A stretch of DNA of 64,000 nucleotides. Origin: Stenotrophomonas rhizophila. GTDB taxonomy: Bacteria; Pseudomonadota; Gammaproteobacteria; Xanthomonadales; Xanthomonadaceae. The position numbers and the translations under genes are program-made. The notes beneath the pieces are model-generated. The model worked only from the letters and a program-made list of their open reading frames with translations. It was not told where the DNA came from and did not search any database. Location: NCBI RefSeq assembly GCF_000661955.1, contig NZ_CP007597.1, positions 2,101,605 through 2,165,604 on the forward strand, in the 5' to 3' direction. This document shows positions 46,810 through 56,865 of this stretch, piece after piece. Numbering within the stretch: position 1 is the first letter of the stretch; each line of letters starts with the position of its first letter.

Positions 46810-49800
46810 GCAGACTCTCCAGTGAAACGCGGCCAACGCCAGCGGCGCGGCGAACGGCGGTAGATGCGGTGGCGCGGCAGGAACAGCTCCACTTCGGTAC
46901 CCAGCCCCGGGCGTGACCACAGGCGCAGGCGCGCGCCCAGGCGTTCGGCACGTTCGCGCATGCCCACCAGTCCCCAATGGCCTTCGGCCATCGATTCGGG
47001 CAGGCCGCGTCCATCGTCGCGTACATGCAGGCGCAACCCACGCAGGCCGTAGCCCAGTTCGATCTCGATGGCGCCGGCGTGTGCATGCTGCAGGGCGTTC
47101 AACAGCGCTTCGCGGCCGATCAGATACACCTCTTCGGCCGCTGCGCGGCGCAACGGCAGTGGCGTGCCTTCCACGTTGAGGCGCAGCGCCGGGCTGCTGG
47201 CATCGCTGGCGCGCTCGCCGTACACCTGCACCAGCGCCGCACCGAGGTCCTGGTAGCCGTCACTGTCGTCGCGCAGCGCGCTGACCCGGTCGCGGCCTTC
47301 GGCCAGTGCGGTTTCTGCCTGCTGCATGGCCGCTTCCAATGCGGCCCTGACCGGCGGCGGGGTGTGGCTGGCCTGGCTGACCGCATGCAGGCGCAGGATC
47401 AAGCCCTGGGTGCCCTGCAACAACGTGTCGTGCAGTTCACGTGCGATACGCTCGCGTTCGGCGTGACGCTCCTGCAGCCGCGCACGAACCAGCTGGGTCA
47501 GGCGGCGACTGCGCAGGCGCATGGCCAGCAGGATCAGGGCCAGCAGCAGCAGCACGCAGGCGGCGTTGAACCACAGCGTCTGGTACCACATCGGCGCGAT
47601 GCGGAAACTGCGGGTCGCCGCTACCGGGCTCCACACCATGTCCTGGTTGGCCGCCACCACCTCGAACTGATAGCGACCCGGCGGCAGGTTGGTATAGAAC
47701 GCACGGGTCAGTGTGCCGGCATCCTGCCAATGCGCGTCCAGCCCGATCAGCCGGTAACGGTAGCGGGTGCGTTCGGGTCGGCTCAACGCCAGTGCCAGGT
47801 AGTCGATCTGCAGCTGGGCGGTGCCCGCGGGCAATACCATGCCGTCGCGCAGTGGCTGCTGCGTCTGCCCATGGGAGACGTCGCCGATACGCGGCTGCAG
47901 TGCGGGGCCGGCGCGTTGTGCCACGCCGGTGTCGATCCACGCCAGGCCCTGGTTGGTGGACAACCAGAGCAGGCCATCGGCCGCCAGCATCGCGCTGGGC
48001 ATCGGGGTGGTCTGCACGGCGATGCCGGGCATGCCGTCGCCACGGTCGAACAGCCGCGGTTCCACCGGCCTGCCGTGCAGCACCGACTGCTCCAGGGTCG
48101 ATGCGTCGATCCGCAGCAGGCCGCGGCTGCCGTTGAACCAGTAGTAGGCGGTGTGGTCGCGGACGATGCCGGTGATGCCTTCCAGCAGGCCGGGGGTGTC
48201 GGTCTGTGCCGCATGGAAGCGGTCGTCGTCGCCGAGCAGGGCCAGCCCGTTCTCGCCGGCTACCCAGATCCGCGTGCCGATCATGGCGGTGGCGGTGATC
48301 GGCCCCACCTGCAGGCCATCGGCACGGGTGTAATGCCGCCACGCGTGCTGGCGGCGTACGCGCAGCTCGCCGTCGGGATAGCCCATCAACACGGCACCGG
48401 CCGGGCCGGCCGCCAGGGTGGTGCAGGCGTGCCCGGGCAGCGCCGGGTCGCTGTCCCAACGGCCGCGAAGATAGTGCATCACGCGCTGGTCGCCGAAGCA
48501 GAACCAGGCTTCGTCGCGACCCAGTGGCAGCACTGCGCGCAGTTCGCGTGGCGCGGGCAGCCCGGGCGGGTGCAGTTCGTGCGACTGGCCATCGCGCATC
48601 AGCCGCAGCGCCTCCCAATCGACTACCCACAGGGGTTGGTCGCTGGCGAGCGCGGCGCGGTGCAGGTCGGCCGACGGCACCTGCAGCAGCGTGCGGCGCA
48701 ATGCCATCGGGCGCAGGTCGGCGCCGTAGGCGAACACCTGTCCGTCGGGTGCGTGGTACAGCGTGCGCAGTGGATCGGCCGGGCCCGGCAGTGTCAGGCT
48801 GCGGACCTGATGGGCGCGGAACCGGTTGAGGCCCAGGTTGGTGCCGACCCACAAGGTGCCTTCACGATCAGCCAGCACCGGCACCGCCGTGGTCGACGCC
48901 AGCCCCTGGGCAGCATCGAAGTACTCGACCGGGGCGGCGGCCGACGCGGTGACATCCAGGCGGAAGATGCCGCCGCTGTCCACCAGGCTGCCCCACAGGC
49001 TGCCATCGGCGGCGAACCGGATGCGTTTGGCCAGCAACGCGGGCCGACGCAGCGCCTCGCGTTCGGCGGCGGGCAGCAGGCCGCGGGCATCGGCCACCGG
49101 CATGAGCCCGCGCTGGCGATCGGCCAGCCACACCTGGCCGTTGTCGCGCAGGGCCAGCGATGAGAACGGCGCAACCGGCAGCGCCAGCGGTTCGAAGCGC
49201 GCGCCGTTCGCCGGCAGTCGCCACAACCGCTGCGCAGCAATCACCCACAGCGTCCCGGCCCGATCGCGCAGCAGCCACTGGGCCGGTACATCGCCGATGC
49301 CCATTGCGGCGGTGGGTACCTGCCAGCGTTCACCGTCGAACCAGCGCAGCCCACCATCGGCGGCGGCCCACAACCGGCCGCTGCCATCGCGCTCGATCCG
49401 CGGCACCAGCCCGGGCGGCAGGCCCTGTGCCTGCGCGTAGTGGGTGAGACCGTGGCGGTCGAGCCGGCTGATCCCCGCGTTGTAGTAGGCAATCCAGAGC
49501 GTGCCGTCTGGATCCAGCGCCAGCGTGGTCATGTTCGAGGACGGGAACGTGCTCCCGTTGGGCGGCGCCGGGCGTTCGAACTGGCGCCCATCGAACCGGT
49601 ACAACCCGGTGCCGGTGGCCAGCAGCAGGCTGCCGTCGGCGGGCTGGACGATATCCCAGACATCCCCGGGCGCGCCCTGGCCCACCACCCAGGCGGTGTG
49701 TTCGTACGCCGACAGCGGTGCCGCCAGCGCCGGCCATGCAGCCAGCAGGAGGCACAGCAGCAGCCAGCCGCCGGCCACGCGGCGGCGCGTGCGGGCGGGG

Positions 49801-49826
49801 ACGGGGGCGGAAACGGCAACGGGCAT
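46806..49826 (-). CDS. Two-component sensor kinase with periplasmic beta-propeller
   Basis: A 1006-residue membrane sensor kinase. After a signal/anchor (about 16-36) the periplasmic part has many two-component propeller repeats (DGTLWIAYYNAGISRLD, GRLWAAADGGLRWF, EGTLWVGTNLGLNRF), then a Y_Y_Y-type Ig domain (about 680-755). One membrane helix (about 765-785) leads to a HisKA_3 domain with the phospho-His in ARELHDTLLQGTQG and a HATPase domain (VRDDGRGLPESMAEGHWGLVGMRERA). Such kinases sense carbohydrates or other periplasmic ligands. The response regulator overlaps it. It is divergent from the AraC operon. Confidence 0.93.
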
Positions 49827-49860
49827 GCCACATTCTCTCAGGGATGGGGGCAGCAGCTGC

Positions 49861-49873
49861 TTACTCTTTCGGG
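49861..49873 (-). promoter_or_regulatory. 13-bp motif upstream of the sensor kinase
   Basis: On the minus strand CCCGAAAGAGTAA ends 34 bp before the kinase ATG. An identical 13-mer lies at 50278-50290 before the AraC gene in the same orientation toward its gene. Together they look like sites for one regulator. Confidence 0.6.
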
Positions 49874-49930
49874 GCAGGCGCCGCGCCCGGCAGTGCGGTA
49901 CCCCTGCCGGGCCCGTTCTGGACCGCCCCC

Positions 49931-50290
49931 ATGCAACGACTGTTCGTGATGTTCCCCGACCGTGCGCCCGGCGTCGGTCTGGTGCTGCTGCGGCTCGGCC
50001 TGTGCGCGGCCGTGCTTACGCTGCCGATGGCGCCGACAGGCTGGCTGCAGCTGGCGTCGCTGGCGGCGGCGTGCCTGCTGCTGGTGGGCGTGTGGACCCC
50101 GCTGGCAGCGGTTGCGCTGCTGCTGATGATGGGCCTACACGCGGCATCGCACTGGGCCTGGCTGCCGCTGCCGGTCGCGTTGCTGCTGCTGGGCCCCGGC
50201 GCCTATTCGCTGGATGCACGTCGTTTCGGTCGACGCGTGCTGCGGCAGTCGCCCGGCGGCGGCAACGGGCGTGATCACCCGAAAGAGTAA
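49931..50290 (+). CDS. Small membrane protein of unknown function
   Basis: A 119-residue protein with about three or four hydrophobic helices (residues 15-75 and 80-95). It resembles the DoxX-like small membrane proteins in helix pattern but lacks a clear motif, so no call is made. It lies between the divergent sensor kinase and the AraC gene. Its last codons are part of the 13-bp motif at 50278-50290. Confidence 0.6.
   Translation: MQRLFVMFPDRAPGVGLVLLRLGLCAAVLTLPMAPTGWLQLASLAAACLLLVGVWTPLAAVALLLMMGLHAASHWAWLPLPVALLLLGPGAYSLDARRFGRRVLRQSPGGGNGRDHPKE
50278..50290 (+). promoter_or_regulatory. 13-bp motif upstream of the AraC gene
   Basis: CCCGAAAGAGTAA ends 36 bp before the likely AraC ATG (50327). 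It is identical to the motif before the sensor kinase (gap 34 bp there) and faces the same way relative to its gene. It overlaps the stop codon of the small membrane protein gene. Confidence 0.6.
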
Positions 50291-50326
50291 TCGCCGCTCC
50301 CTCCGATGGAGGGTAGGGCCATACGC

Positions 50327-50755
50327 ATGTCGCGGCGACCATGGCACACCCCGTCGTGGAGCCCGCTGATGGCCGCTTCGTCCCCCCCGACGCCGCCCAC
50401 GCCTGTCGCCTTGCCGCCCACCCAGGTGGCGGCGCTGCGGCGTGCCTTGGCCTACATCGATGCCAACCTGCAGCAACCGGTGCTGGTCGAACAGATGGCC
50501 GCCGCGGCCTGCGTCAGCCGTTTCCACCTGGCACGCCTGTTTCGTGCCGGTACCGGGATGAGCCCGACCGCGTACCTGCGCCAGCGCCGCATCGAACACG
50601 CCCAGCATCTGCTGCACGCCGGCGGGCTGAAGGTCAGCCAGATCGCCAGCAGCCTGTGCTTCTTCGACCAGAGCCATTTCGTGCGCAGCTTCCGCGCCGT
50701 GACCGGCTGCACCCCCCGTCATTTCGCCCGGCGCAGCCTGCGCCCGGGTGCCTGA
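50327..50755 (+). CDS. AraC-family regulator (short)
   Basis: A 142-residue AraC-type protein that is mostly the two HTH units: YIDANLQQPVLVEQMAAAAC, VSRFHLARLFRAGTGMSP, then VSQIASSLCFFDQSHFVRSFRAVTG. It has almost no sensing domain, so it may act without a ligand or be controlled by its amount. Starts at 50306 and 50369 are possible; 50327 is chosen because TAGGG lies upstream and its distance to the 13-bp motif equals that at the kinase gene. It probably activates the operon that follows 25 bp downstream. Confidence 0.83.
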   Translation: MSRRPWHTPSWSPLMAASSPPTPPTPVALPPTQVAALRRALAYIDANLQQPVLVEQMAAAACVSRFHLARLFRAGTGMSPTAYLRQRRIEHAQHLLHAGGLKVSQIASSLCFFDQSHFVRSFRAVTGCTPRHFARRSLRPGA

Positions 50756-50780
50756 ATCCCCTCGATCCCAAGGAATGCCC

Positions 50781-51437
50781 ATGAACAAGGCCACCGCCGT
50801 CGCCGGCACCTCGCTGCTGTCGCCCACCGATCACGCCCTGGTGCTGATCGACTTCCAGTCGCAGATGGCATTTGCTACCCACACCATCGACATCTCCGCG
50901 TTGCGCAACAATGCCGCGCTGATCGCCAAGGGCGCGGCCGGCTTCAACGTGCCGGTGGTGCTCACCACGGTTGCCGAGAAGTCGTTCTCCGGTCCGATGT
51001 TCCCCGAGCTGCCCGCGATCTTCCCGGGCCAGACCGTGTTCGACCGTACCTCGATGAACACCTGGGAAGACCAGCCGGTGATCGACGAGATCAACCGCAT
51101 CGGCAAGCGTCGCCTGGTGCTCGCCGGCCTGTGGACCAGCGTGTGCATCGTCGGCCCGGCGTTGTCGGCGATCGACCAGGGCTTCGAGGTCTACGTGGTG
51201 ACCGATGCGTGCGGCGACGTCAGCGTGGAAGCACACGAGCGCGCCGTGACCCGCATGGTGCAGGCCGGTGCAGTGCCGATCACGGCGGTGCAGTACCTGC
51301 TGGAACTGCAGCGCGACTGGGCACGCAGCGCAACCTACGACCTCACCACCGGCATCGCCCGTGACCATGCCGGCGGCTACGGCATCGGCATCCAGTACGC
51401 CAAGATGATGTTCGGCGCGCAGGAAGGCGGCCACTGA
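50781..51437 (+). CDS. Isochorismatase-family (YcaC-like) hydrolase
   Basis: A 218-residue cysteine hydrolase. The catalytic triad is read as Asp in LVLIDFQSQMAF, Lys in VAEKSFSGPMF and Cys in AGLWTSVCIVGPAL. YcaC-type members hydrolyse amide or related bonds of small substrates; the substrate here is unknown. AGGA precedes ATG 50781. It is the first enzyme gene after the AraC regulator and 2 bp before the DoxX gene. Confidence 0.9.
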   Translation: MNKATAVAGTSLLSPTDHALVLIDFQSQMAFATHTIDISALRNNAALIAKGAAGFNVPVVLTTVAEKSFSGPMFPELPAIFPGQTVFDRTSMNTWEDQPVIDEINRIGKRRLVLAGLWTSVCIVGPALSAIDQGFEVYVVTDACGDVSVEAHERAVTRMVQAGAVPITAVQYLLELQRDWARSATYDLTTGIARDHAGGYGIGIQYAKMMFGAQEGGH

Positions 51438-51439
51438 GC

Positions 51440-51865
51440 ATGGCCGGCGCCACCGGCCTGGACCTGGCGCTGTTGCTGCTGCGCATGGCGGCGGGCGGGT
51501 TCCTGCTGCCGCATGCGCTGGGCAAGCTGTTCGGCTGGTTCGGTGGGCCCGGCCTGGCCGGGTTCGCCGACGAGCTGCGCGGCTTCGGCCTGCCGGCGCC
51601 GCGGCCGATGCCGCTGCTGCTGGCGGCGGTGCAGGTGCTGTGCGGGCTGGCGGTGCTACTGGGCTGGCAGACCCGGCCCGGCGCGGTGATCGCGGCGGTG
51701 TTCCTGCTGTCCACCGCGCTGCTGGCGCTGCCCCATGGCTGGTTCTGGATGCGCGGCGGTGCCGAGTATTCCCTGTTCTGGACGCTGACGCTGCTGGCCA
51801 TCGCCCTGGCCGGTCCTGGCGCGTTTGCACTGCAGCCGTCACTGGCCGGGGCAGGGTGGCCATGA
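51440..51865 (+). CDS. DoxX-family membrane protein
   Basis: A 141-residue protein with four helices and the DoxX motif GGFLLPHALGKLFGWFGGPG. DoxX proteins act in membrane-linked redox or sulfur chemistry in a few species; the role here is unknown. It starts 2 bp after the hydrolase and overlaps the amidohydrolase by 4 bp. Confidence 0.88.
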   Translation: MAGATGLDLALLLLRMAAGGFLLPHALGKLFGWFGGPGLAGFADELRGFGLPAPRPMPLLLAAVQVLCGLAVLLGWQTRPGAVIAAVFLLSTALLALPHGWFWMRGGAEYSLFWTLTLLAIALAGPGAFALQPSLAGAGWP

Positions 51866-53817
51866 CCGCCTATCCGCACCATCCCGGTCGCCGCGACCTG
51901 CTGCTGGGCGTCGGCGCAGGCCTGGCACTCGCCGCAGGCGCCGGCACCTTTGCCTCATCCCCGGAGAAACGCATGTCTTCGCTGCTCATCCGCAATGCCC
52001 GCATCACCACCCTTGACCCACGCTGCCCGCAGGCCGACGCGCTCGCGGTGGTGGACGGGCGCATCGCCGCCGTCGGCACCGAAGCGCAGGTGCGTGCCGG
52101 GCTGGACGTGGGCACCGTCATCGATGCTGGCGGCCGTCGCGTAGTACCGGGCTTGAACGACAGCCATACCCATCTGATCCGCGGTGGCCTCAACTACAAC
52201 CTGGAACTGCGCTGGGACGGGCTGCGCTCGCTCAGCGATGCGATGGCCATGCTGAAGGCGCAGGTGGACAACACGCCGGCCCCGCAATGGGTGCGTGTGG
52301 TGGGCGGGTTCACCGCCGAGCAGTTCGTGGAAAAGCGGTTGCCCACCCTGGCCGAGCTCAACGCCATCGCGCCGGACACGCCGGTCTTCCTGCTGCACCT
52401 GTACGACCGGGCGCTGCTCAACGGCGCCGCGCTGCGGGCCTGTGGCTATGACCGCAACACGCCGGACCCGCCGGGCGGTCAGATCGCGCGCGACAGCCTG
52501 GGCACTCCCACCGGCCTGCTGCTGGCCAAGCCCAACGCGCTGATCCTGTACGCCACGCTGGCCAAGGGACCGCGCCTGCCGATGGAGTACCAGGCCAATT
52601 CCACCCGGCATTTCATGCACGAACTGAACCGGTTGGGCATCACCTCGGTGATCGACGCCGGGGGTGGCTTCCAGAACTATCCGGAGGACTACCAGGTCAT
52701 CGAGCAGCTGCACCGCGACGGCGAGCTCACCGTGCGCATCGCCTACAACCTGTTCACCCAGAACAAGGGCAAGGAAAAGCAGGACTTCCAGCACTGGAGC
52801 GAGATCGTCGCCCCGCGCCAGGGCGATGACCTGCTGCGTCACAACGGTGCCGGCGAGATGCTGGTGTTCTCCGCAGCCGACTTCGAACTGTTCAACGAGC
52901 CGCGCCCGGAACTGCCGCCCGGCATGGAGCCGGAGCTGGAAGAGGTGGTGCGGCTGCTGGTCGAGAAGCGGTGGCCGTTCCGCATCCATGCCACCTACGA
53001 CGAAAGCATCGACCGCATCCTGGATGTGTACGAGCAGGTCAACCGCGAGATTCCGTTCGACGGCCTGCACTGGTTCATCGACCACGCCGAGACCATCACC
53101 CCGCGCAACATCGACCGCATCCGCGCGCTCGGTGGCGGGCTGGCCATCCAGCACCGCATGGCCTACCAGGGCGAGGCGTTCGTGCAGCGTTATGGCAGCG
53201 AAGCGGCACGCCACACCCCGCCGGTGCGGCGCATGCTGCAGGCCGGCGTGCCGGTGGGCGCAGGTACCGACGCCACCCGCGTGGCGAGCTACAACCCGTG
53301 GGTGGCGCTGTCGTGGCTGGTCACCGGGCGCACCGTGGGCGGGTTGGCGCTGTATGGCGAGGAGAATCTGCTGGAGCGCGAGGAAGCGCTGCGGCTGTGG
53401 ACGCAGGGCAGCGCGTGGTTCTCGGGCGACGAAGCCCACAAGGGCACGCTGGGAGTCGGACAGCTGGCCGACTTCTGCGTGTTGTCCTCGGACTTCTTCG
53501 CGGTGGACGATGCCGCCATTGCCGATATCACCAGCCTGCTGACCGTGGTGGGCGGGCGGGTGGTGTACGGCGACGGCGACTTCGCGCCGCTGGCCCCGGT
53601 GCTGCCGCCGGCCATGCCCGATTGGTCGCCGGTCAACCGCTTTGGCGGCTACCACGTAGGCGGCGCGGCGACCGGGCTGACCGCGCACGCGCATGCCCAC
53701 GCGGCAGGCGGCTGCCGCACCCATGGCGCGCACGGCCATGCCGCCGCACACGCCGTGCCCACCGATGCGCCGAATGCGTTCTGGGGTGCATTGGGATGTT
53801 CGTGCTTCGCCTTCTGA
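51862..53817 (+). CDS. YtcJ-like amidohydrolase with a Tat-type leader
   Basis: A 651-residue amidohydrolase of the Amidohydro_3 (YtcJ-like) type. The HxH metal motif is in LNDSHTHLIRGGLN and a later metal His/Asp pair in HWFIDHAETITP and GAGTDATRVASY. The N terminus MTAYPHHPGRRDLLLGVGAG is a Tat-type signal. A second ATG at 51973 has GGAG 9 bp upstream and starts at MSSLLIRNARITTLDP, the usual enzyme start, so a cytoplasmic form is possible. The last 40 residues are His-rich (AHAHAHAAGGC, HGAHGHAAAH). The substrate is unknown. Confidence 0.85.
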   Translation: MTAYPHHPGRRDLLLGVGAGLALAAGAGTFASSPEKRMSSLLIRNARITTLDPRCPQADALAVVDGRIAAVGTEAQVRAGLDVGTVIDAGGRRVVPGLNDSHTHLIRGGLNYNLELRWDGLRSLSDAMAMLKAQVDNTPAPQWVRVVGGFTAEQFVEKRLPTLAELNAIAPDTPVFLLHLYDRALLNGAALRACGYDRNTPDPPGGQIARDSLGTPTGLLLAKPNALILYATLAKGPRLPMEYQANSTRHFMHELNRLGITSVIDAGGGFQNYPEDYQVIEQLHRDGELTVRIAYNLFTQNKGKEKQDFQHWSEIVAPRQGDDLLRHNGAGEMLVFSAADFELFNEPRPELPPGMEPELEEVVRLLVEKRWPFRIHATYDESIDRILDVYEQVNREIPFDGLHWFIDHAETITPRNIDRIRALGGGLAIQHRMAYQGEAFVQRYGSEAARHTPPVRRMLQAGVPVGAGTDATRVASYNPWVALSWLVTGRTVGGLALYGEENLLEREEALRLWTQGSAWFSGDEAHKGTLGVGQLADFCVLSSDFFAVDDAAIADITSLLTVVGGRVVYGDGDFAPLAPVLPPAMPDWSPVNRFGGYHVGGAATGLTAHAHAHAAGGCRTHGAHGHAAAHAVPTDAPNAFWGALGCSCFAF

Positions 53818-55091
53818 CCCTGGGCCTGGCCGCTGCGTCGCCGGCGCTGGCCTGCGAGGCGGACGGCCGCGGCCAGTGCATGGCGCTGGACGGCGGTGGT
53901 GAGCTGCAGATGGATGCCTCGCTGCGTCTGCGCAGCATGTATTACGACCCGACCCGCTTCGGCGTGCAGGGCGGGCAGGAGGACGGTTACGGGCTGCTGC
54001 GGGCGCTGGCGTCGATCCGCGCCCAACGCGACGGCTGGCAGGCCGTGGCGCAACTGGGCGTGCATGCCGAGCAGGGACGCCGCGGGGGTGCCGGTGGCAC
54101 CGACCGGGGTGCGCTGGATGTGCAGCAGGGCTACGTGCACTGGCAGGGCGAACACGTTGGCTGGCAGCTGGGCCGCCAGGAGGCCGGCTACGGCAGCTCG
54201 CGGCTGCTGTCGGTGCGCGACGGGCCGAACATCCGGCTGGCGTTCGACGGCGTGCGCGGCCGCTGGCGCGCGCCGCGCTGGCAGCTGGACCTGATGGCGC
54301 TGCGCCCGGTCGACAACCGGCCCGGTGCATTCGATGACCGCAGCGACCACGGCCAGTACCTGCTGGGCGGGTATGCAACGCTGCAGGGACGCAGCGCGGG
54401 CAACGGTCTGGACCTGTACCTGCTGGGCTATGGTCGCGACGATGCCCGCTTTGCCGGTGCCCAGGGCGACGAGCGGCGCACGACCCTTGGGGCACGCTGG
54501 TTCGCCCGGCAGCCACGCTGGGATGCCAACGTCGAACTGGTGGGGCAACGCGGCACCCTGTCCGGGGCGCAGGGTGACCTGTCCATCCGCGCGTGGACGC
54601 TGGCCAGCGATACCGGCGTGCGCTGGTCGCAACGGACCTGGCAACCGCGCCTGGGCGTGAAAGTGGACATCGCCAGTGGCGACCGCACGCCCGGTGATGG
54701 CCGCCTGCAGACGTTCAATGCGCTGTATCCCAAGGCGGCGTACTTCAGCGAGGCCAGCCTGTTGGCACCGGCCAACCTGATGGACGTGCAGCCGACCCTG
54801 ACCCTGACCCCGCATCCGGCGATCACCACCGAATTCGGCTGGCAGCTGGCGTGGAAGCATCGCCGCGCCGATGCGATCTACACCACCCCCGCGCCACTGG
54901 CCGCGCTGCCGGGCAGTGCCGGCACACCGCGCCGGATTGGGCAGCAGTTCAAGTGGGAAACCACGTGGCGGGCAAGCCCGCAGTGGCAATGGCAGGCGCA
55001 GTTGGCCTGGTTCGAGGCCGGTCCCGGCCTGCGCGCGGCCGGTGGCCGCGACACTTTGTTTGCATCGATGGTAGGAGCGTGGCAATGGTAA
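53796..55091 (+). CDS. Outer-membrane porin, alginate-export-like
   Basis: A 431-residue outer-membrane protein with a signal peptide (to about residue 20, ALAC) and many amphipathic beta strands. It resembles the alginate-export/AlgE-type porins (LRLRSMYYDPTRFG, ARQEAGYGSSRLLSVRDGPN-type segments such as GYGSSRLLSVRDGPNIRLAF). It ends in an aromatic residue (AWQW), as expected for insertion into the outer membrane. It overlaps the amidohydrolase by 22 bp and the MFS gene by 7 bp, so it probably supplies or exports the pathway substrate. Confidence 0.8.
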   Translation: MFVLRLLTLGLAAASPALACEADGRGQCMALDGGGELQMDASLRLRSMYYDPTRFGVQGGQEDGYGLLRALASIRAQRDGWQAVAQLGVHAEQGRRGGAGGTDRGALDVQQGYVHWQGEHVGWQLGRQEAGYGSSRLLSVRDGPNIRLAFDGVRGRWRAPRWQLDLMALRPVDNRPGAFDDRSDHGQYLLGGYATLQGRSAGNGLDLYLLGYGRDDARFAGAQGDERRTTLGARWFARQPRWDANVELVGQRGTLSGAQGDLSIRAWTLASDTGVRWSQRTWQPRLGVKVDIASGDRTPGDGRLQTFNALYPKAAYFSEASLLAPANLMDVQPTLTLTPHPAITTEFGWQLAWKHRRADAIYTTPAPLAALPGSAGTPRRIGQQFKWETTWRASPQWQWQAQLAWFEAGPGLRAAGGRDTLFASMVGAWQW

Positions 55092-56716
55092 GCAACAACG
55101 AGGGCGCCGCACCCGGCGCATGGTCGCCGCTGAAGATCGGCCTGTTCCGCGCGATGTGGCTGGCCATCCTGGGCAGCAACGTGGGCACCTGGATCAATGA
55201 CGTGGCTGCCGCCTGGGTGATGGCCGAGCGCACCGGGTCGCCGTTGATGGTGGCGCTGGTGCAGTCGGCGACCACGGTGCCGGTGGTGCTGCTGGCGCTG
55301 GTGGCCGGCACCCTGGCCGACATCGTCGACCGACGCCGCTACCTGCTGTTCACCCAGGGCTGGATGCTGCTGGTGGCGGCCACGCTGGCCACGTTGACGG
55401 GGCTGTCGATGCTGACCCCCGGGTTGCTGGTGGCGCTGACCTTCGCGATGGGCTGCGGCGCGGCGATGGCGATGCCGGCGCAGGCGGCGATCGTGTCCGA
55501 GCTGGTGCCACGGCCGATGCTGGCTTCGGCGGTGGCGTTGAATTCGATCGGGATCAACATTGCGCGCTCGCTGGGCCCGGCCATTGGCGGGTTGATCGTG
55601 GCGCAGTTGGGGCCAAGCTGGGCGTTTGGTCTGAATGCGCTGAGCTTTGCCGCAATGCTGATCGTATTGACCCGCTGGACGCCGGACGCAGCGGCCTCCA
55701 CGCTGCCGCCGGAAGGCTTCGGTGCGGGACTGCGCGCGGGCCTGCGTTATGCACTGCGCGCCGGCCGCCTGCAGGCGGTGCTGGTGAAGTCGGCCGGGTT
55801 CTTCTTCTTCGCCAGTGCGGTGACCGCGCTGCTGCCGCTGGTGGTGCGTGGGGAGATGCACGGCGGCGCGGGCCTCTACGGGATCCTGCTGGGCTGTATC
55901 GGCATCGGTGCGGTGACCGGCGCGCTGGTGCTGCCGACGCTGCGTGCGCGCATGGACCGCGACCTGTTGGTACTGCTGGCCACGCTGGCCTGCGCGCTGA
56001 GCCTGTTCGGGCTGGCCTGGCTGCGGCACATGGCGCTGTTGCCGGTGGCGATGCTGATCAATGGCTTTGCCTGGATCACGGTGCTGTCCTCGCTGCAGAT
56101 CGCCGCGCAGACCGCGGTGCCGCCGTGGGTGCGGGCGCGTGCGTTGTCGCTGTACATCATGGTGTTCTCGTTGGGCATGGCGGCCGGCGGCCTGAGCTGG
56201 GGCAGCATTGCCCAGCGCACGTCGATCCCGCTGGCGTTGACGATCGCCTCGGTTGGCGCGGTAATCGCCGGGCTGCTGGTGTGGCGGGTGCGCATCGCGG
56301 GCAGCGAGGAGCTGGACCTGCGTCCCGCCGGCTACTGGCCAGCGCCCGAGCTGGCGGTGCCGGTGTCGCATGATCGCGGTCCGGTGCTGGTCACGGTGGA
56401 GTACCGCATCGCCGATGCCGACCGCGCGGCGTTCCACGTGTTGATGGGGGAGCTGGGTCGCACCCGGCGCCGCGACGGCGCGGTGCTGTGGGGCGTGGCC
56501 GAGGACGTGGCTACGCCGGGCATTCACCTGGAGTATTTCGTGACCAGCTCCTGGGTGGAACATCTGCGCCAGCATGAGCGCGTGACCGCTGAAGACCGCG
56601 ATCACCAGCAGAAGGTGCGGGCGCTGCACCGCGGCGAGCACGCGCCGATCGTCAGGCATTTTGTGGGTGGTCATGGCGCGCTGCCGCCGTTGAAGCACTC
56701 GCACGAACTGGGCTGA
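55085..56716 (+). CDS. MFS exporter with soluble C-terminal domain (MFS_3 type)
   Basis: A 543-residue transporter with about 11-12 helices over the first 425 residues (ILGSNVGTWINDVAAAWVMA near helix 1, and LVAGTLADIVDRRRYLLF as motif A). A soluble C-terminal domain of about 105 residues (VLVTVEYRIADADRAAFHVL to IVRHFVGGH) resembles ABM-type monooxygenase folds, as in the MFS_3 (EntS-like) family. It ends the AraC operon. It may export the product of the upstream enzymes. Confidence 0.88.
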   Translation: MVSNNEGAAPGAWSPLKIGLFRAMWLAILGSNVGTWINDVAAAWVMAERTGSPLMVALVQSATTVPVVLLALVAGTLADIVDRRRYLLFTQGWMLLVAATLATLTGLSMLTPGLLVALTFAMGCGAAMAMPAQAAIVSELVPRPMLASAVALNSIGINIARSLGPAIGGLIVAQLGPSWAFGLNALSFAAMLIVLTRWTPDAAASTLPPEGFGAGLRAGLRYALRAGRLQAVLVKSAGFFFFASAVTALLPLVVRGEMHGGAGLYGILLGCIGIGAVTGALVLPTLRARMDRDLLVLLATLACALSLFGLAWLRHMALLPVAMLINGFAWITVLSSLQIAAQTAVPPWVRARALSLYIMVFSLGMAAGGLSWGSIAQRTSIPLALTIASVGAVIAGLLVWRVRIAGSEELDLRPAGYWPAPELAVPVSHDRGPVLVTVEYRIADADRAAFHVLMGELGRTRRRDGAVLWGVAEDVATPGIHLEYFVTSSWVEHLRQHERVTAEDRDHQQKVRALHRGEHAPIVRHFVGGHGALPPLKHSHELG

Positions 56717-56865
56717 CGGGCGGATACAAAAAAAGGTTCTTCCCACCTCTGAGGGGAGAGCCTTGTTGCAAGGGCCGTCACAGAGTGCGCACGACGGTAC
56801 GCGGGTGCTCGGGTGTGCGGGCGCCGCGGCTGGCGTCTCCGATCGGGCCGGTCGCGAGCGTGAGG

